From Acidobacteriota bacterium (GTDB lineage Bacteria > Acidobacteriota > Terriglobia > Acidiferrales > UBA7541): 49,266 nt of DNA. Positions 42,869 through 49,266 of the stretch are shown piece after piece. The DNA lies in the NCBI GenBank assembly GCA_013286465.1, contig JABDFR010000016.1:1-49266 (forward strand), read 5' to 3'. The notes under the pieces are model-generated. The model was not told the DNA's origin. It saw nothing but the letters and a program-made list of their open reading frames with translations, and made no database searches. A program made the position numbers and the translations under genes. Every line of letters begins with the position of its first letter. Position 1 is the first letter of the stretch.

Positions 42869-44050
42869 ATGACGGAACACGATGCTCGATTCGCGACGGT
42901 AGAAGAGGCAGTGGAGGAAATTCGCCAGGGGCGGATGATTGTGCTCGTGGATGATGAAGACCGCGAGAATGAAGGCGATTTGACCATGGCGGCGGAGAAA
43001 GTTACGCCGGAGATGATTAATTTCATGGCGAAGTTCGGGCGTGGTTTGATTTGTCTGGCGCTGACCGAGGAGCGCTGCGACGCGCTGCATCTGACTATGA
43101 TGGCGCCGAAGAATACTTCGGCGTTTGGCACGCCATTTTGCGAATCGATTGATGCGCGGCGCGGAACTACGACTGGCATAAGCGCTTCGGATCGCGCGAC
43201 TACGATTCTGGCTGCTACTGATATCAATACGCGGCCGGAAGACTTGGCGCGGCCGGGGCACATTTTTCCTTTGCGGGCGCGACGCGGCGGAGTGCTCGTG
43301 CGTGCGGGGCAGACGGAAGCTTCTGTGGATTTAGCGCGGATTGCGGGGCTTGATCCGGCCGGCGTGATTTGCGAAATCATGAATGATGACGGGACAATGG
43401 CGCGGACCCCGGAGCTTTTGGAATTTTGCCGCGCGCATGGATTGAAGCTGCTGACGATCGCGTCTTTGATTCGCTACCGCATGCAGCACGAGCGCTATGT
43501 GCGGCGTATCGCTGAGTCCGTGTTATCTACGCGCCATGGAAATTTCCGGATGATTGCTTACTCGAGCGATGTGGATAGCGAAGTGCACGTGGCGCTGGTT
43601 CGCGGCGAACTGGCTGGCGATCCTGCGCCGCTTGTGCGCGTACATTCGCATTGCTTGACTGGCGATGTGTTGGCGTCTACGGCTTGCGATTGCCACGAAC
43701 TTATCGAGCGATCGCTGGAGAAGATTGCGAGCGAGGAACGCGGCGTATTTGTGTATCTGCATCATACGGGGCGCGGGTTCCGGATCGATTCTACGGCTGA
43801 GGAGGGTCAACTTCCGGCGATTCTGGTGCATTCACGCGGCGAAATTGATCGCGATTTGAATCGACAGCGATTAATCCAGCGTGAGAGCGGCATTGGGGCT
43901 CAGATTTTGATCGATCTCGGGCTGAAGCAGATTCGCGTGCTCACCAATCATCCGAAGAAGGTGGTTGCGCTTGAGGGTTACGGATTGGAAATCGCGGACC
44001 AGGTCGCGCTCGGCGTGGGCGTGGAGCGCAAATCGCATCAGGCGTTGTAA
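42869..44050 (+). CDS. ribBA: RibBA: DHBP synthase fused to a diverged GTP cyclohydrolase II domain
   Basis: 393 residues. Residues 1-205 are an intact RibB domain: [77 protein letters not shown]. The second domain keeps the three zinc cysteines ([17 protein letters not shown]) and the [16 protein letters not shown] tail, but the catalytic segment normally reading QEGRGIGL is HTGRGFRID, and the middle and end are shortened or altered. RibB makes 3,4-dihydroxybutanone phosphate for riboflavin synthesis. Cyclohydrolase activity of the second half is doubtful. It may be co-transcribed with the PiT gene. Confidence 0.9.
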   Translation: MTEHDARFATVEEAVEEIRQGRMIVLVDDEDRENEGDLTMAAEKVTPEMINFMAKFGRGLICLALTEERCDALHLTMMAPKNTSAFGTPFCESIDARRGTTTGISASDRATTILAATDINTRPEDLARPGHIFPLRARRGGVLVRAGQTEASVDLARIAGLDPAGVICEIMNDDGTMARTPELLEFCRAHGLKLLTIASLIRYRMQHERYVRRIAESVLSTRHGNFRMIAYSSDVDSEVHVALVRGELAGDPAPLVRVHSHCLTGDVLASTACDCHELIERSLEKIASEERGVFVYLHHTGRGFRIDSTAEEGQLPAILVHSRGEIDRDLNRQRLIQRESGIGAQILIDLGLKQIRVLTNHPKKVVALEGYGLEIADQVALGVGVERKSHQAL

Positions 44051-44069
44051 CGAGCGGACGGATTGATTT

Positions 44070-44106
44070 GGCGGCGCCCAACGTTTTGGGCGTCGCCTAT
44101 TTTTTT
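44070..44106 (+). terminator. Intrinsic terminator of ribBA, overlapping the convergent gene's stop
   Basis: GGCGGCGCCCAA and TTGGGCGTCGCC form a 12-bp stem with one G-T position (44070-44081 and 44086-44097, loop CGTT), followed by seven Ts after TA (44100-44106). The T run encodes the Lys-Lys C-terminus of the opposite-strand ComEA-like gene. Confidence 0.85.
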
Positions 44107-44408
44107 GGATCGGAACTGGCGATTTTCACGTAGGGCCGGATTTTTTCGAGCCGTTGCTTCGTAATTCCTTTTATCGCGAGCAAATCCTCGACGCGGCGGA
44201 ATGGGCCGCTTTTCATCCGGAACTCCACGATTTCTTTTGCCATTTGCGGACCGATGCTGGGCAGCTGTTGAAGTTCTTCGACGGTTGCCGTGTTTAGATC
44301 AATCGGCGCGAGCGGCGGATTTTTATGTTGGGCGCGGGCGATGAAAGCGCCGGTTAGGACCAACACCAGGCTGAGAAGCGCCGCACTGGCATTTATGCGT
44401 TTGGGCAT
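44097..44408 (-). CDS. ComEA-like helix-hairpin-helix DNA-binding protein
   Basis: 103 residues from the ATG at 44408 (CGGAGCAAT upstream). An N-terminal hydrophobic helix (ASAALLSLVLVLTGAFIARA) may be a signal or anchor. The rest is the tandem HhH module: IDLNTATVEELQQLPSIGPQMAKEIVEFR and GPFRRVEDLLAIKGITKQRLEKIRPYV. This is the ComEA DNA-uptake domain that binds double-stranded DNA in the periplasm in competent bacteria; short homologues occur widely in bacteria not known to be competent. No other com genes are near. It lies downstream of the M16 pair. Confidence 0.88.
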   Translation of the reverse strand: MPKRINASAALLSLVLVLTGAFIARAQHKNPPLAPIDLNTATVEELQQLPSIGPQMAKEIVEFRMKSGPFRRVEDLLAIKGITKQRLEKIRPYVKIASSDPKK

Positions 44409-44451
44409 GCGATTGCTCCGGCCGAGTAGGCGGGCATCGTGGTGCGATCGC

Positions 44452-44495
44452 AAAACCCAAAACCAAAGCGGGCGGGAGATGAACGCCCGCCCTAC
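44452..44495 (-). repeat. REP-like element, type B (copy 4), supplying a stop codon
   Basis: AAAACCCAAAACCAAAGC then GGGCGGG, AGATGAACG, CCCGCCC and TAC. Arms are perfect. On the minus strand it begins GTAG, and the TAG of that head is the stop codon of the M16 gene at 44492-44494. Confidence 0.72.
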
Positions 44496-45874
44496 AGCTC
44501 GTTACCTTGCGCGTCGTATTGCTTTACTTCGCCGAATAACGCGGCTTGGTCGCCTACCTGTTCACGATCGCCTACGATTACCATTTGCGCGTTTGCGGAA
44601 TCGAAGTTGCGCCGGGCTGCGGCTAGCACGTCGTCGCTGGTGAGCGCACGGATGCGCTCGCGGTACGTTTCGAGATAATCATCTGCGAGGCGATTCAGAT
44701 AGACGGTCGAGAGTTGGCCGATCATTCCTTCCTGCGTGGCCACGCCGAGAGAAAACACGCCGGTCATATAGTTTCGGGCATCGCCTAGTTCGGCTTCGCC
44801 GACCGGAAGCGACCGCATGCGGTCCATTTCGTAGAAGATTTCGGTGAGTGTTGCCGCAACTACGTCATTGCGCACCGCGGCGTGGACGGTGAAGTAGCCA
44901 TATTCTCGCAGAGCGGAGACGCCGCTGCGCGGGCTGTAGGTGTAGCCTTTCTGCTCGCGAATGTTCATCACCAGGCGTGAATTGAATGCGCCGCCGTAAA
45001 TCGAATTCGCGAGGCCGAGACGGTACCAATCCGGATCGAGGCGAGTAATGGCGCGATTTCCAACGAGAACATCGGTCTGGACGCTGCCGGGGAGATGCAC
45101 GAAATGTACTCGGCGGCCGTGAAAAGCAGGTGGAGCTGGATTCGCGGGTTTTGCCGGGGACGGGGCACTCCATTCGCCAAAAGTTTTTTCGATCAAGTCG
45201 AGCATCGCGGGCGTGTTGAAATCGCCGACGATTACGAGCAGCGCGTCGGAGGGAACGTAATGCGCGGCATAATATTCCTGGAGCTGCTCGCGGCGATACG
45301 ATTCCACCTGGGCTTCGCTGGGAGCGACGATCGCGTATGGATGAGCGCCGAAAAGAACGTGGCGTAATCGCTCCGCAGCGATGAATGCGGGAGTGGTGCG
45401 TTCGATGCGCAGGTCTTCCAGTTTTTGGCGGCGCACACGCTCGAATTCGTTTGCGGGAAATGCGGCATTTCGCGCGAGATCAGCGATCATCGCGAGCAGG
45501 CCATCGGCGGATTCGGCTAGGCCGGAAATCGAGATCGCGCTGGTATCCGCGCCGGCGCTCACGCCCAGATCGGCGCCCATGCGGCGCAGATGTTCCTCGA
45601 TGGTTTGGCTGTCGCGATTGGCGGTGCCGGTGCGCACTACCGACGCCGTAATTTCAGCGAGACCGGGAGCACGAGCGGCGACGACGGCATTGCCGCTGCG
45701 GAAGAAAAGTTCCGCGGCGATTTTCGGCACCCAGTGGGTCTCGACGAGCACGATTTGCATGCCGTTCGCGAGAGCACGCGTGGTGCGCTTCGGCCAGGCG
45801 ACCGGACGTTCGGGCCCAAGTGCAGGGACATTGGTTGGTCCGGATTTCGGCGTCTCGATGATTGTGGAGCTCAT
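44492..45874 (-). CDS. M16-family peptidase homologue lacking the zinc motif
   Basis: 460 residues of M16 (pitrilysin/processing peptidase) architecture: TRALANGMQIVLVETHWVPKIAAELFF, then GLAEITASVVRTGT where catalytic members have H-x-x-E-H. The Arg/Tyr substrate-binding pair is kept (FNSRLVMNIREQKGYTYSPRSG). Such subunits pair with a catalytic partner, here the next gene upstream, whose stop overlaps this start (45871-45874). The stop codon of this gene is the head of a REP-like element. Its role is probably structural or substrate-binding in a heterodimeric peptidase. Confidence 0.88.
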   Translation of the reverse strand: MSSTIIETPKSGPTNVPALGPERPVAWPKRTTRALANGMQIVLVETHWVPKIAAELFFRSGNAVVAARAPGLAEITASVVRTGTANRDSQTIEEHLRRMGADLGVSAGADTSAISISGLAESADGLLAMIADLARNAAFPANEFERVRRQKLEDLRIERTTPAFIAAERLRHVLFGAHPYAIVAPSEAQVESYRREQLQEYYAAHYVPSDALLVIVGDFNTPAMLDLIEKTFGEWSAPSPAKPANPAPPAFHGRRVHFVHLPGSVQTDVLVGNRAITRLDPDWYRLGLANSIYGGAFNSRLVMNIREQKGYTYSPRSGVSALREYGYFTVHAAVRNDVVAATLTEIFYEMDRMRSLPVGEAELGDARNYMTGVFSLGVATQEGMIGQLSTVYLNRLADDYLETYRERIRALTSDDVLAAARRNFDSANAQMVIVGDREQVGDQAALFGEVKQYDAQGNEL

Positions 45875-47190
45875 TGCGCGCCTCCCTTCCCTACTGGGCG
45901 GCGAATCAGAATCGAGCGTTGCTGCGGCACCAGCATTTTGCGGGCGACTTCGCGAACTTGGTCCGGGGTTACCGCGAGAAATTTATCCAGGACGGAATTG
46001 ATGAGTTGAGGATCGTTGTCGAAGAGAGTGAAACACGCGAGATAGTGCATCAATCCAAAGCGCGGCATGTGCGCGCCCATACCGCTCTCGAGATGAGAAT
46101 AAAAATCGGAGCGGAATTTAACTTGGATTTGGCGCAGCTCGTCTTCATCAATGCCTTTATCGCGGATTTCCGTCATGATTTCTTCAAAGGCGGTAATGGT
46201 TTGATCAGAGGAATATTCGGGCTTGTGATAAATCGTAGTGATCATCAGCGTGGGGCCGTTGTAATCGAAAAGATCGCCGGAAGAATAATTGATTCCGCCG
46301 GAGGCTTCGATAGCGATTTGGCGCTCGAGAATCAGACGGCGATAGATGCGTCCGGCACGCCCGCCGTGAAGCAGGCGATCGAGAATTCCGGCGGCGTACC
46401 AATCCGGAGTGCCGCGCGCGGGAGCTCGATAACCTATAGCCATCGCCGGTAGCGGGCCGAATTTTTCTGCGACTTCGCCGCGGCGCTCTTCGGTTTGCGC
46501 GGGCTCGGTTGCGTCGACGCGAGGGGGCACCGGGCCTGCCGGGATGGATTCGAAGTATCGTTTCGCTAGCGCGAAGGATTCGGCGGGATCGACATCGCCG
46601 AGAACCAGCAGCACCGCATTATTCGGCGCGTAGTAAGTGTGGAAGAAACTTTTTACGTCACCGAGATTGGCGGCGTCAAGATCGTTGAAGTCGCCGTAGA
46701 AATTATGGGCATTAGGCCAATTTCGGAACGCTACGGGCGGCAGATCGAGCCAGGGGAAGCCGCCGTAAGGCTGATTGAGGACATTGACGCGAACTTCTTC
46801 TTTCACGACGTCACGCTGATTTTTGAGATTCTCGTCATCCACTTTTAGCGCGCGCATGCGATCGGCTTCGAGCCAGAGGATGCGCTCTAGAGCATTCGAT
46901 GGCACGGCTTCGTAATAATTGGTGATGTCGTGATAGGTCGAGCCATTCAGAATTCCGCCCGAGGCATTGATTAGCTTGATGTGCTCCATCTTTCCGGCGT
47001 TCTCTGAGCCTTGGAACATCATGTGCTCGAAAAGGTGAGCGAAGCCGCTGCGTCCGCGCGGCTCGAGACGAAAACCAATCTGGTAATAAACGCCGACCGT
47101 GGCTACTGGCGCGGAATGATCGGGCGAAACTACAACTCGGAGACCGTTCGACAGCGTCGTGGTCTCGACAGGGATGCGAAGCGGGCTCAA
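45871..47190 (-). CDS. Catalytic M16-family zinc metallopeptidase
   Basis: 439 residues from a TTG at 47190, with AGGAGG six bases upstream (plus-strand 47197-47202); longer starts would overlap the preceding gene and add a basic non-homologous tail. Zinc site HLFEHMMF within SGFAHLFEHMMFQGSE (inverted H-x-x-E-H) and the distal Glu in VKEEVRVNVLNQPYGG. The C-terminal half is the usual inactive repeat (GGRAGRIYRRLILERQIA). These enzymes degrade peptides; bacterial heterodimers of this sort are related to mitochondrial processing peptidase. No signal peptide is visible. It is translationally coupled to the inactive partner by an ATGA overlap. Confidence 0.91.
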   Translation of the reverse strand: MSPLRIPVETTTLSNGLRVVVSPDHSAPVATVGVYYQIGFRLEPRGRSGFAHLFEHMMFQGSENAGKMEHIKLINASGGILNGSTYHDITNYYEAVPSNALERILWLEADRMRALKVDDENLKNQRDVVKEEVRVNVLNQPYGGFPWLDLPPVAFRNWPNAHNFYGDFNDLDAANLGDVKSFFHTYYAPNNAVLLVLGDVDPAESFALAKRYFESIPAGPVPPRVDATEPAQTEERRGEVAEKFGPLPAMAIGYRAPARGTPDWYAAGILDRLLHGGRAGRIYRRLILERQIAIEASGGINYSSGDLFDYNGPTLMITTIYHKPEYSSDQTITAFEEIMTEIRDKGIDEDELRQIQVKFRSDFYSHLESGMGAHMPRFGLMHYLACFTLFDNDPQLINSVLDKFLAVTPDQVREVARKMLVPQQRSILIRRPVGKGGAQ

Positions 47191-47227
47191 ACTTTTCCTC
47201 CTAGACAATCGTGTGCGTGAAGCTGCT

Positions 47228-48094
47228 TCATTTGAAATCCTGAATTGCTCGCTCGAGCGCTTTTTCAGCAGCCGCTGGATCCGCAGCGAGCACTCGACCG
47301 GCGAGAATCGTAAGAGCTTCGTACACTCCGCCAAATTCGCGTGGAAACTTCGCGAGCGCGGCATTGTGGCGCGCAATCGTCGCGTAATCGCCACGTGAAT
47401 GCGGGCCGGTCCAGGCGACGCGCGGGCCGTGCCGCTCGAAATTTAGAAGCATTTGGCGTATCAATGGTAGCAGTGCTTGTACGGCTTGGCGGCGCGTGAA
47501 TCCCGATTCCATTAAAATTCGCGTGGCTGCTTCGACTAGCGCCAGGCCCTGGCCCGCGACCATCGTGCCGGCGGCGTGATAGGCGGCCTTGTGCGCTCCT
47601 TCGATCGCCACCGGTGAGCCACCGAGCGATCGCGCGATATTGCGCGCGGTGCGCAGCGCGCGGCGATCGCCTTCGATCGCAAACACTACCCCATCCAGAT
47701 CGGGGACTTCCCTTCCGCTAAACGTCTGCAACGGATGAAGCGAGCCCGTCGACGCTCCCAATTTTGCCAGCGGTTCGAGCGCGGTGCGATCGAGGGCGCC
47801 GCTCGTGTGCAAAACAATTTTTCCGCGCCACTCTTCGCCGGCAATTTTTGCCAAATCGCGCGCCACCGGCTCGATCGAATCATCCGGCGTCGAGATAAGA
47901 ACGAGATCAGCGCCGACGGCCTGGCTGGTCAACCCTCCATGAGCGACGCCACCGCCGATCGCGCGGACGGCGCGGTTCGCCTTGGCGCGCGAACGCGAGA
48001 CGACTGCGCCAATTTTCCAGCCCAATTCCCGCAAGCGGCGCCCGAGTCCGCGCCCTACGCGTCCCGCGCCTACAATCGCAACAGTCGACGACAT
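47228..48094 (-). CDS. Rossmann-fold protein with DUF2520 domain
   Basis: 288 residues. N-terminal NADP-type Rossmann domain: TVAIVGAGRVGRGLGRRLRELG, AVVSRS, LVLISTPDDSIEPVA. The DUF2520 part contains VLHTSGALDRTALEPLAKLGASTGSLHPLQTF and the helical FERHGPRVAWTGPHSRGDYATI. Relatives resemble ProC and ketopantoate reductase; the substrate is unknown. It lies 37 bp upstream of the M16 pair on the same strand. A divergent glycosyltransferase starts 54 bp away. Confidence 0.85.
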   Translation of the reverse strand: MSSTVAIVGAGRVGRGLGRRLRELGWKIGAVVSRSRAKANRAVRAIGGGVAHGGLTSQAVGADLVLISTPDDSIEPVARDLAKIAGEEWRGKIVLHTSGALDRTALEPLAKLGASTGSLHPLQTFSGREVPDLDGVVFAIEGDRRALRTARNIARSLGGSPVAIEGAHKAAYHAAGTMVAGQGLALVEAATRILMESGFTRRQAVQALLPLIRQMLLNFERHGPRVAWTGPHSRGDYATIARHNAALAKFPREFGGVYEALTILAGRVLAADPAAAEKALERAIQDFK

Positions 48095-48148
48095 CTCGCA
48101 TGATAGGATAGCTGGTTCGAGTGTCCGCTGCTCAGGAAATTATTCAGC

Positions 48149-49266
48149 TTGCACACTTTCGCAACCGTATTCTTCGGCCTGCTTGCTCTCCTGTGGCTCA
48201 TTCAAGGTGTACGCGCCGGATTTGGCATGGCCAGCATTCCGCGACTTGCGAATGTCGCGCCGGCCGGCGGCGCCGATCTGCCGCGAATTTCCATTTTGTT
48301 TGGCGCACGCGACGAAGCGGAGAAAATCTCTGCGGCGGTAGAGTCCTGGCTGGCGCTTGATTACCCGGATTTCGAAATCATCGCGGTGGATGATCGCTCG
48401 GAAGACGCCACGGGGGCAATCCTTGACGAGTTCGCTCGCCGCGATCGACGGCTGCAGGTTATTCATGTCAAGAAGTTGCCGGAAGGATGGCTTGGCAAGC
48501 CGAACGCGCTGCAAGCGGCATATTCGCGCTCGAGCGGCGAGTGGATCGTATTTACGGATGCCGATGTACGGTTCGCGCCCGATCTACTGGGCCGCACGAT
48601 GGCGCTAGCGCAGCGCGAAAATTGGGATCATATGACGCTCCTTGCGGCGCTCGAATTGCGCGGATTTTGGGAAGTTACGACGGTCGGATACCTCGGCCTC
48701 GGATTTGCGCTGGGCTTTCAGCCGTGGAAAGTCAGCGATCCCAAGAGCGACACTTATTTCGGCGTCGGGGCGTTTCAACTGGTGCGCCGCTCGGCCTACC
48801 AAGCTATTGGCACGCATCGAAGGCTGGCCATGGAAGTTGTGGACGACATCAAGCTTGGGAAGCTAATTAAGCTCGGCGGATTTCGATCTGGGCTCGCTAC
48901 CAGCCAGCACTTCGTGCAGATTCGCTGGCATGATGGGTTCGTCAATCTGGTTCGAGGATTAATGAAGAATTTATTCGCTGGCTATGGCTACAGCGTCTCA
49001 CGCGCTCTGCTTTCAATCGTTGCGGTATTTATTTTCAGCATCCTTCCGTTCATTGCGATTTGGTTTACCTCGGGAGTCGCGCGCGTTTCTTGCGCGGTGA
49101 TCTGCACCGTGGCGATCCTGATCGAAGGGCGCTTCGTTCAAGAGACGAATGAGCCCGCATTGTACGGACTGACGCACCCGATCGGCGCGGCGATTTTCAT
49201 CTATATGTCTTTGCGCGCGACGATCGAAACGCTCGGCCGCGGCGGAATCATTTGGCGCGGGACGTT
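48149..49266 (+). CDS. Glycosyltransferase family 2, membrane-anchored (partial, runs off the window)
   Basis: 372 residues are visible from a TTG at 48149; no ATG is available before residue 27. An N-terminal membrane helix (FATVFFGLLALLWLIQGV) is followed by the GT-A domain: ISILFGARDEAEKISAAVESWL, IIAVDDRSEDATGAIL, GKPNALQAAYSRSSGEWIVFTDADVRFAPDL, and a later EVVDDIKLGKLIKLGG acceptor-site motif. At least two further membrane helices are at the end (LLSIVAVFIFSILPFIAIWF). It resembles the CrtQ/HpnB-type transferases that act on lipids such as carotenoids or hopanoids. Donor and acceptor cannot be read. Confidence 0.85.
   Translation, partial: MHTFATVFFGLLALLWLIQGVRAGFGMASIPRLANVAPAGGADLPRISILFGARDEAEKISAAVESWLALDYPDFEIIAVDDRSEDATGAILDEFARRDRRLQVIHVKKLPEGWLGKPNALQAAYSRSSGEWIVFTDADVRFAPDLLGRTMALAQRENWDHMTLLAALELRGFWEVTTVGYLGLGFALGFQPWKVSDPKSDTYFGVGAFQLVRRSAYQAIGTHRRLAMEVVDDIKLGKLIKLGGFRSGLATSQHFVQIRWHDGFVNLVRGLMKNLFAGYGYSVSRALLSIVAVFIFSILPFIAIWFTSGVARVSCAVICTVAILIEGRFVQETNEPALYGLTHPIGAAIFIYMSLRATIETLGRGGIIWRGT

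Noticed and set aside
47191-47394. Extended N-terminus for the catalytic M16 peptidase
   Set aside because: It would overlap the DUF2520 gene and adds a basic non-homologous tail; the TTG at 47190 has an ideal AGGAGG.

Overview
The window is a gene-dense piece of a bacterial chromosome with moderately high GC content. It carries about 44 protein genes, no tRNA or rRNA gene that I can see, no CRISPR array, and no transposase or prophage gene. Gene content, weak conservation of start codons (many GTG and TTG), an Hfq-like protein with a proline-rich leader and a RibBA with an eroded second domain fit an Acidobacteriota (Terriglobia-like) chromosome. That assignment is inference, since no marker was searched.

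Layout. 1-4281 (minus strand): partial Hfq-like protein, DNA polymerase III delta' (holB), thymidylate kinase (tmk), a secreted M20-type amidohydrolase and a frameshifted cupin gene. 4468-6937 (plus): an ArsR repressor with its own promoter and operator, an SRPBCC protein, a DUF899 thioredoxin-like protein and a small unknown protein. 6973-11988: exported TPR protein, an atypical SDR, and an M1 aminopeptidase with HEAT repeats. 12073-19143: a glycolate/glycerate block, with glycerate kinase and a 2-hydroxyacid dehydrogenase on the minus strand and glcD-glcE-glcF divergently on the plus strand behind a good promoter. 19554-28933 (plus): transglutaminase-like membrane protein, rimO, yacG, pgpA, a TIG/beta-propeller protein, cinA, thpR, plsY and gpsA. 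29159-35524 (plus): membrane HD-GYP sensor, ftsY, ribD, ribE, a SolA/sarcosine-oxidase-like flavoenzyme and a beta-carbonic anhydrase. 35568-38591 (minus): APC permease, MlaF-like ATPase, mobA. 38855-44106 (plus): CIRCE-controlled groES-groEL with a strong terminator, then DUF47/PiT phosphate transport coupled to ribBA. 44097-48094 (minus): ComEA-like protein, an M16 peptidase pair and a DUF2520 protein. 48149-end: partial GT2 glycosyltransferase.

Themes. Phospholipid synthesis (pgpA, plsY, gpsA), riboflavin synthesis (ribD, ribE, ribBA), glycolate oxidation to glyoxylate with glycerate phosphorylation, and envelope or secreted proteolysis (M1, M16, transglutaminase).

The most unusual layer is between the genes. 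At least thirteen short palindromic elements of several sequence types end in a hairpin followed by CTAC or a close variant on the plus strand; read on the other strand this is GTAG followed by a hairpin, the signature of REP elements mobilised by RAYT (IS200/IS605-like) transposases. All lie in the same orientation regardless of the direction of nearby genes, on a plus strand that is rich in G and T over much of the window. Two of them supply the stop codon of a neighbouring gene. No RAYT gene is in the window.
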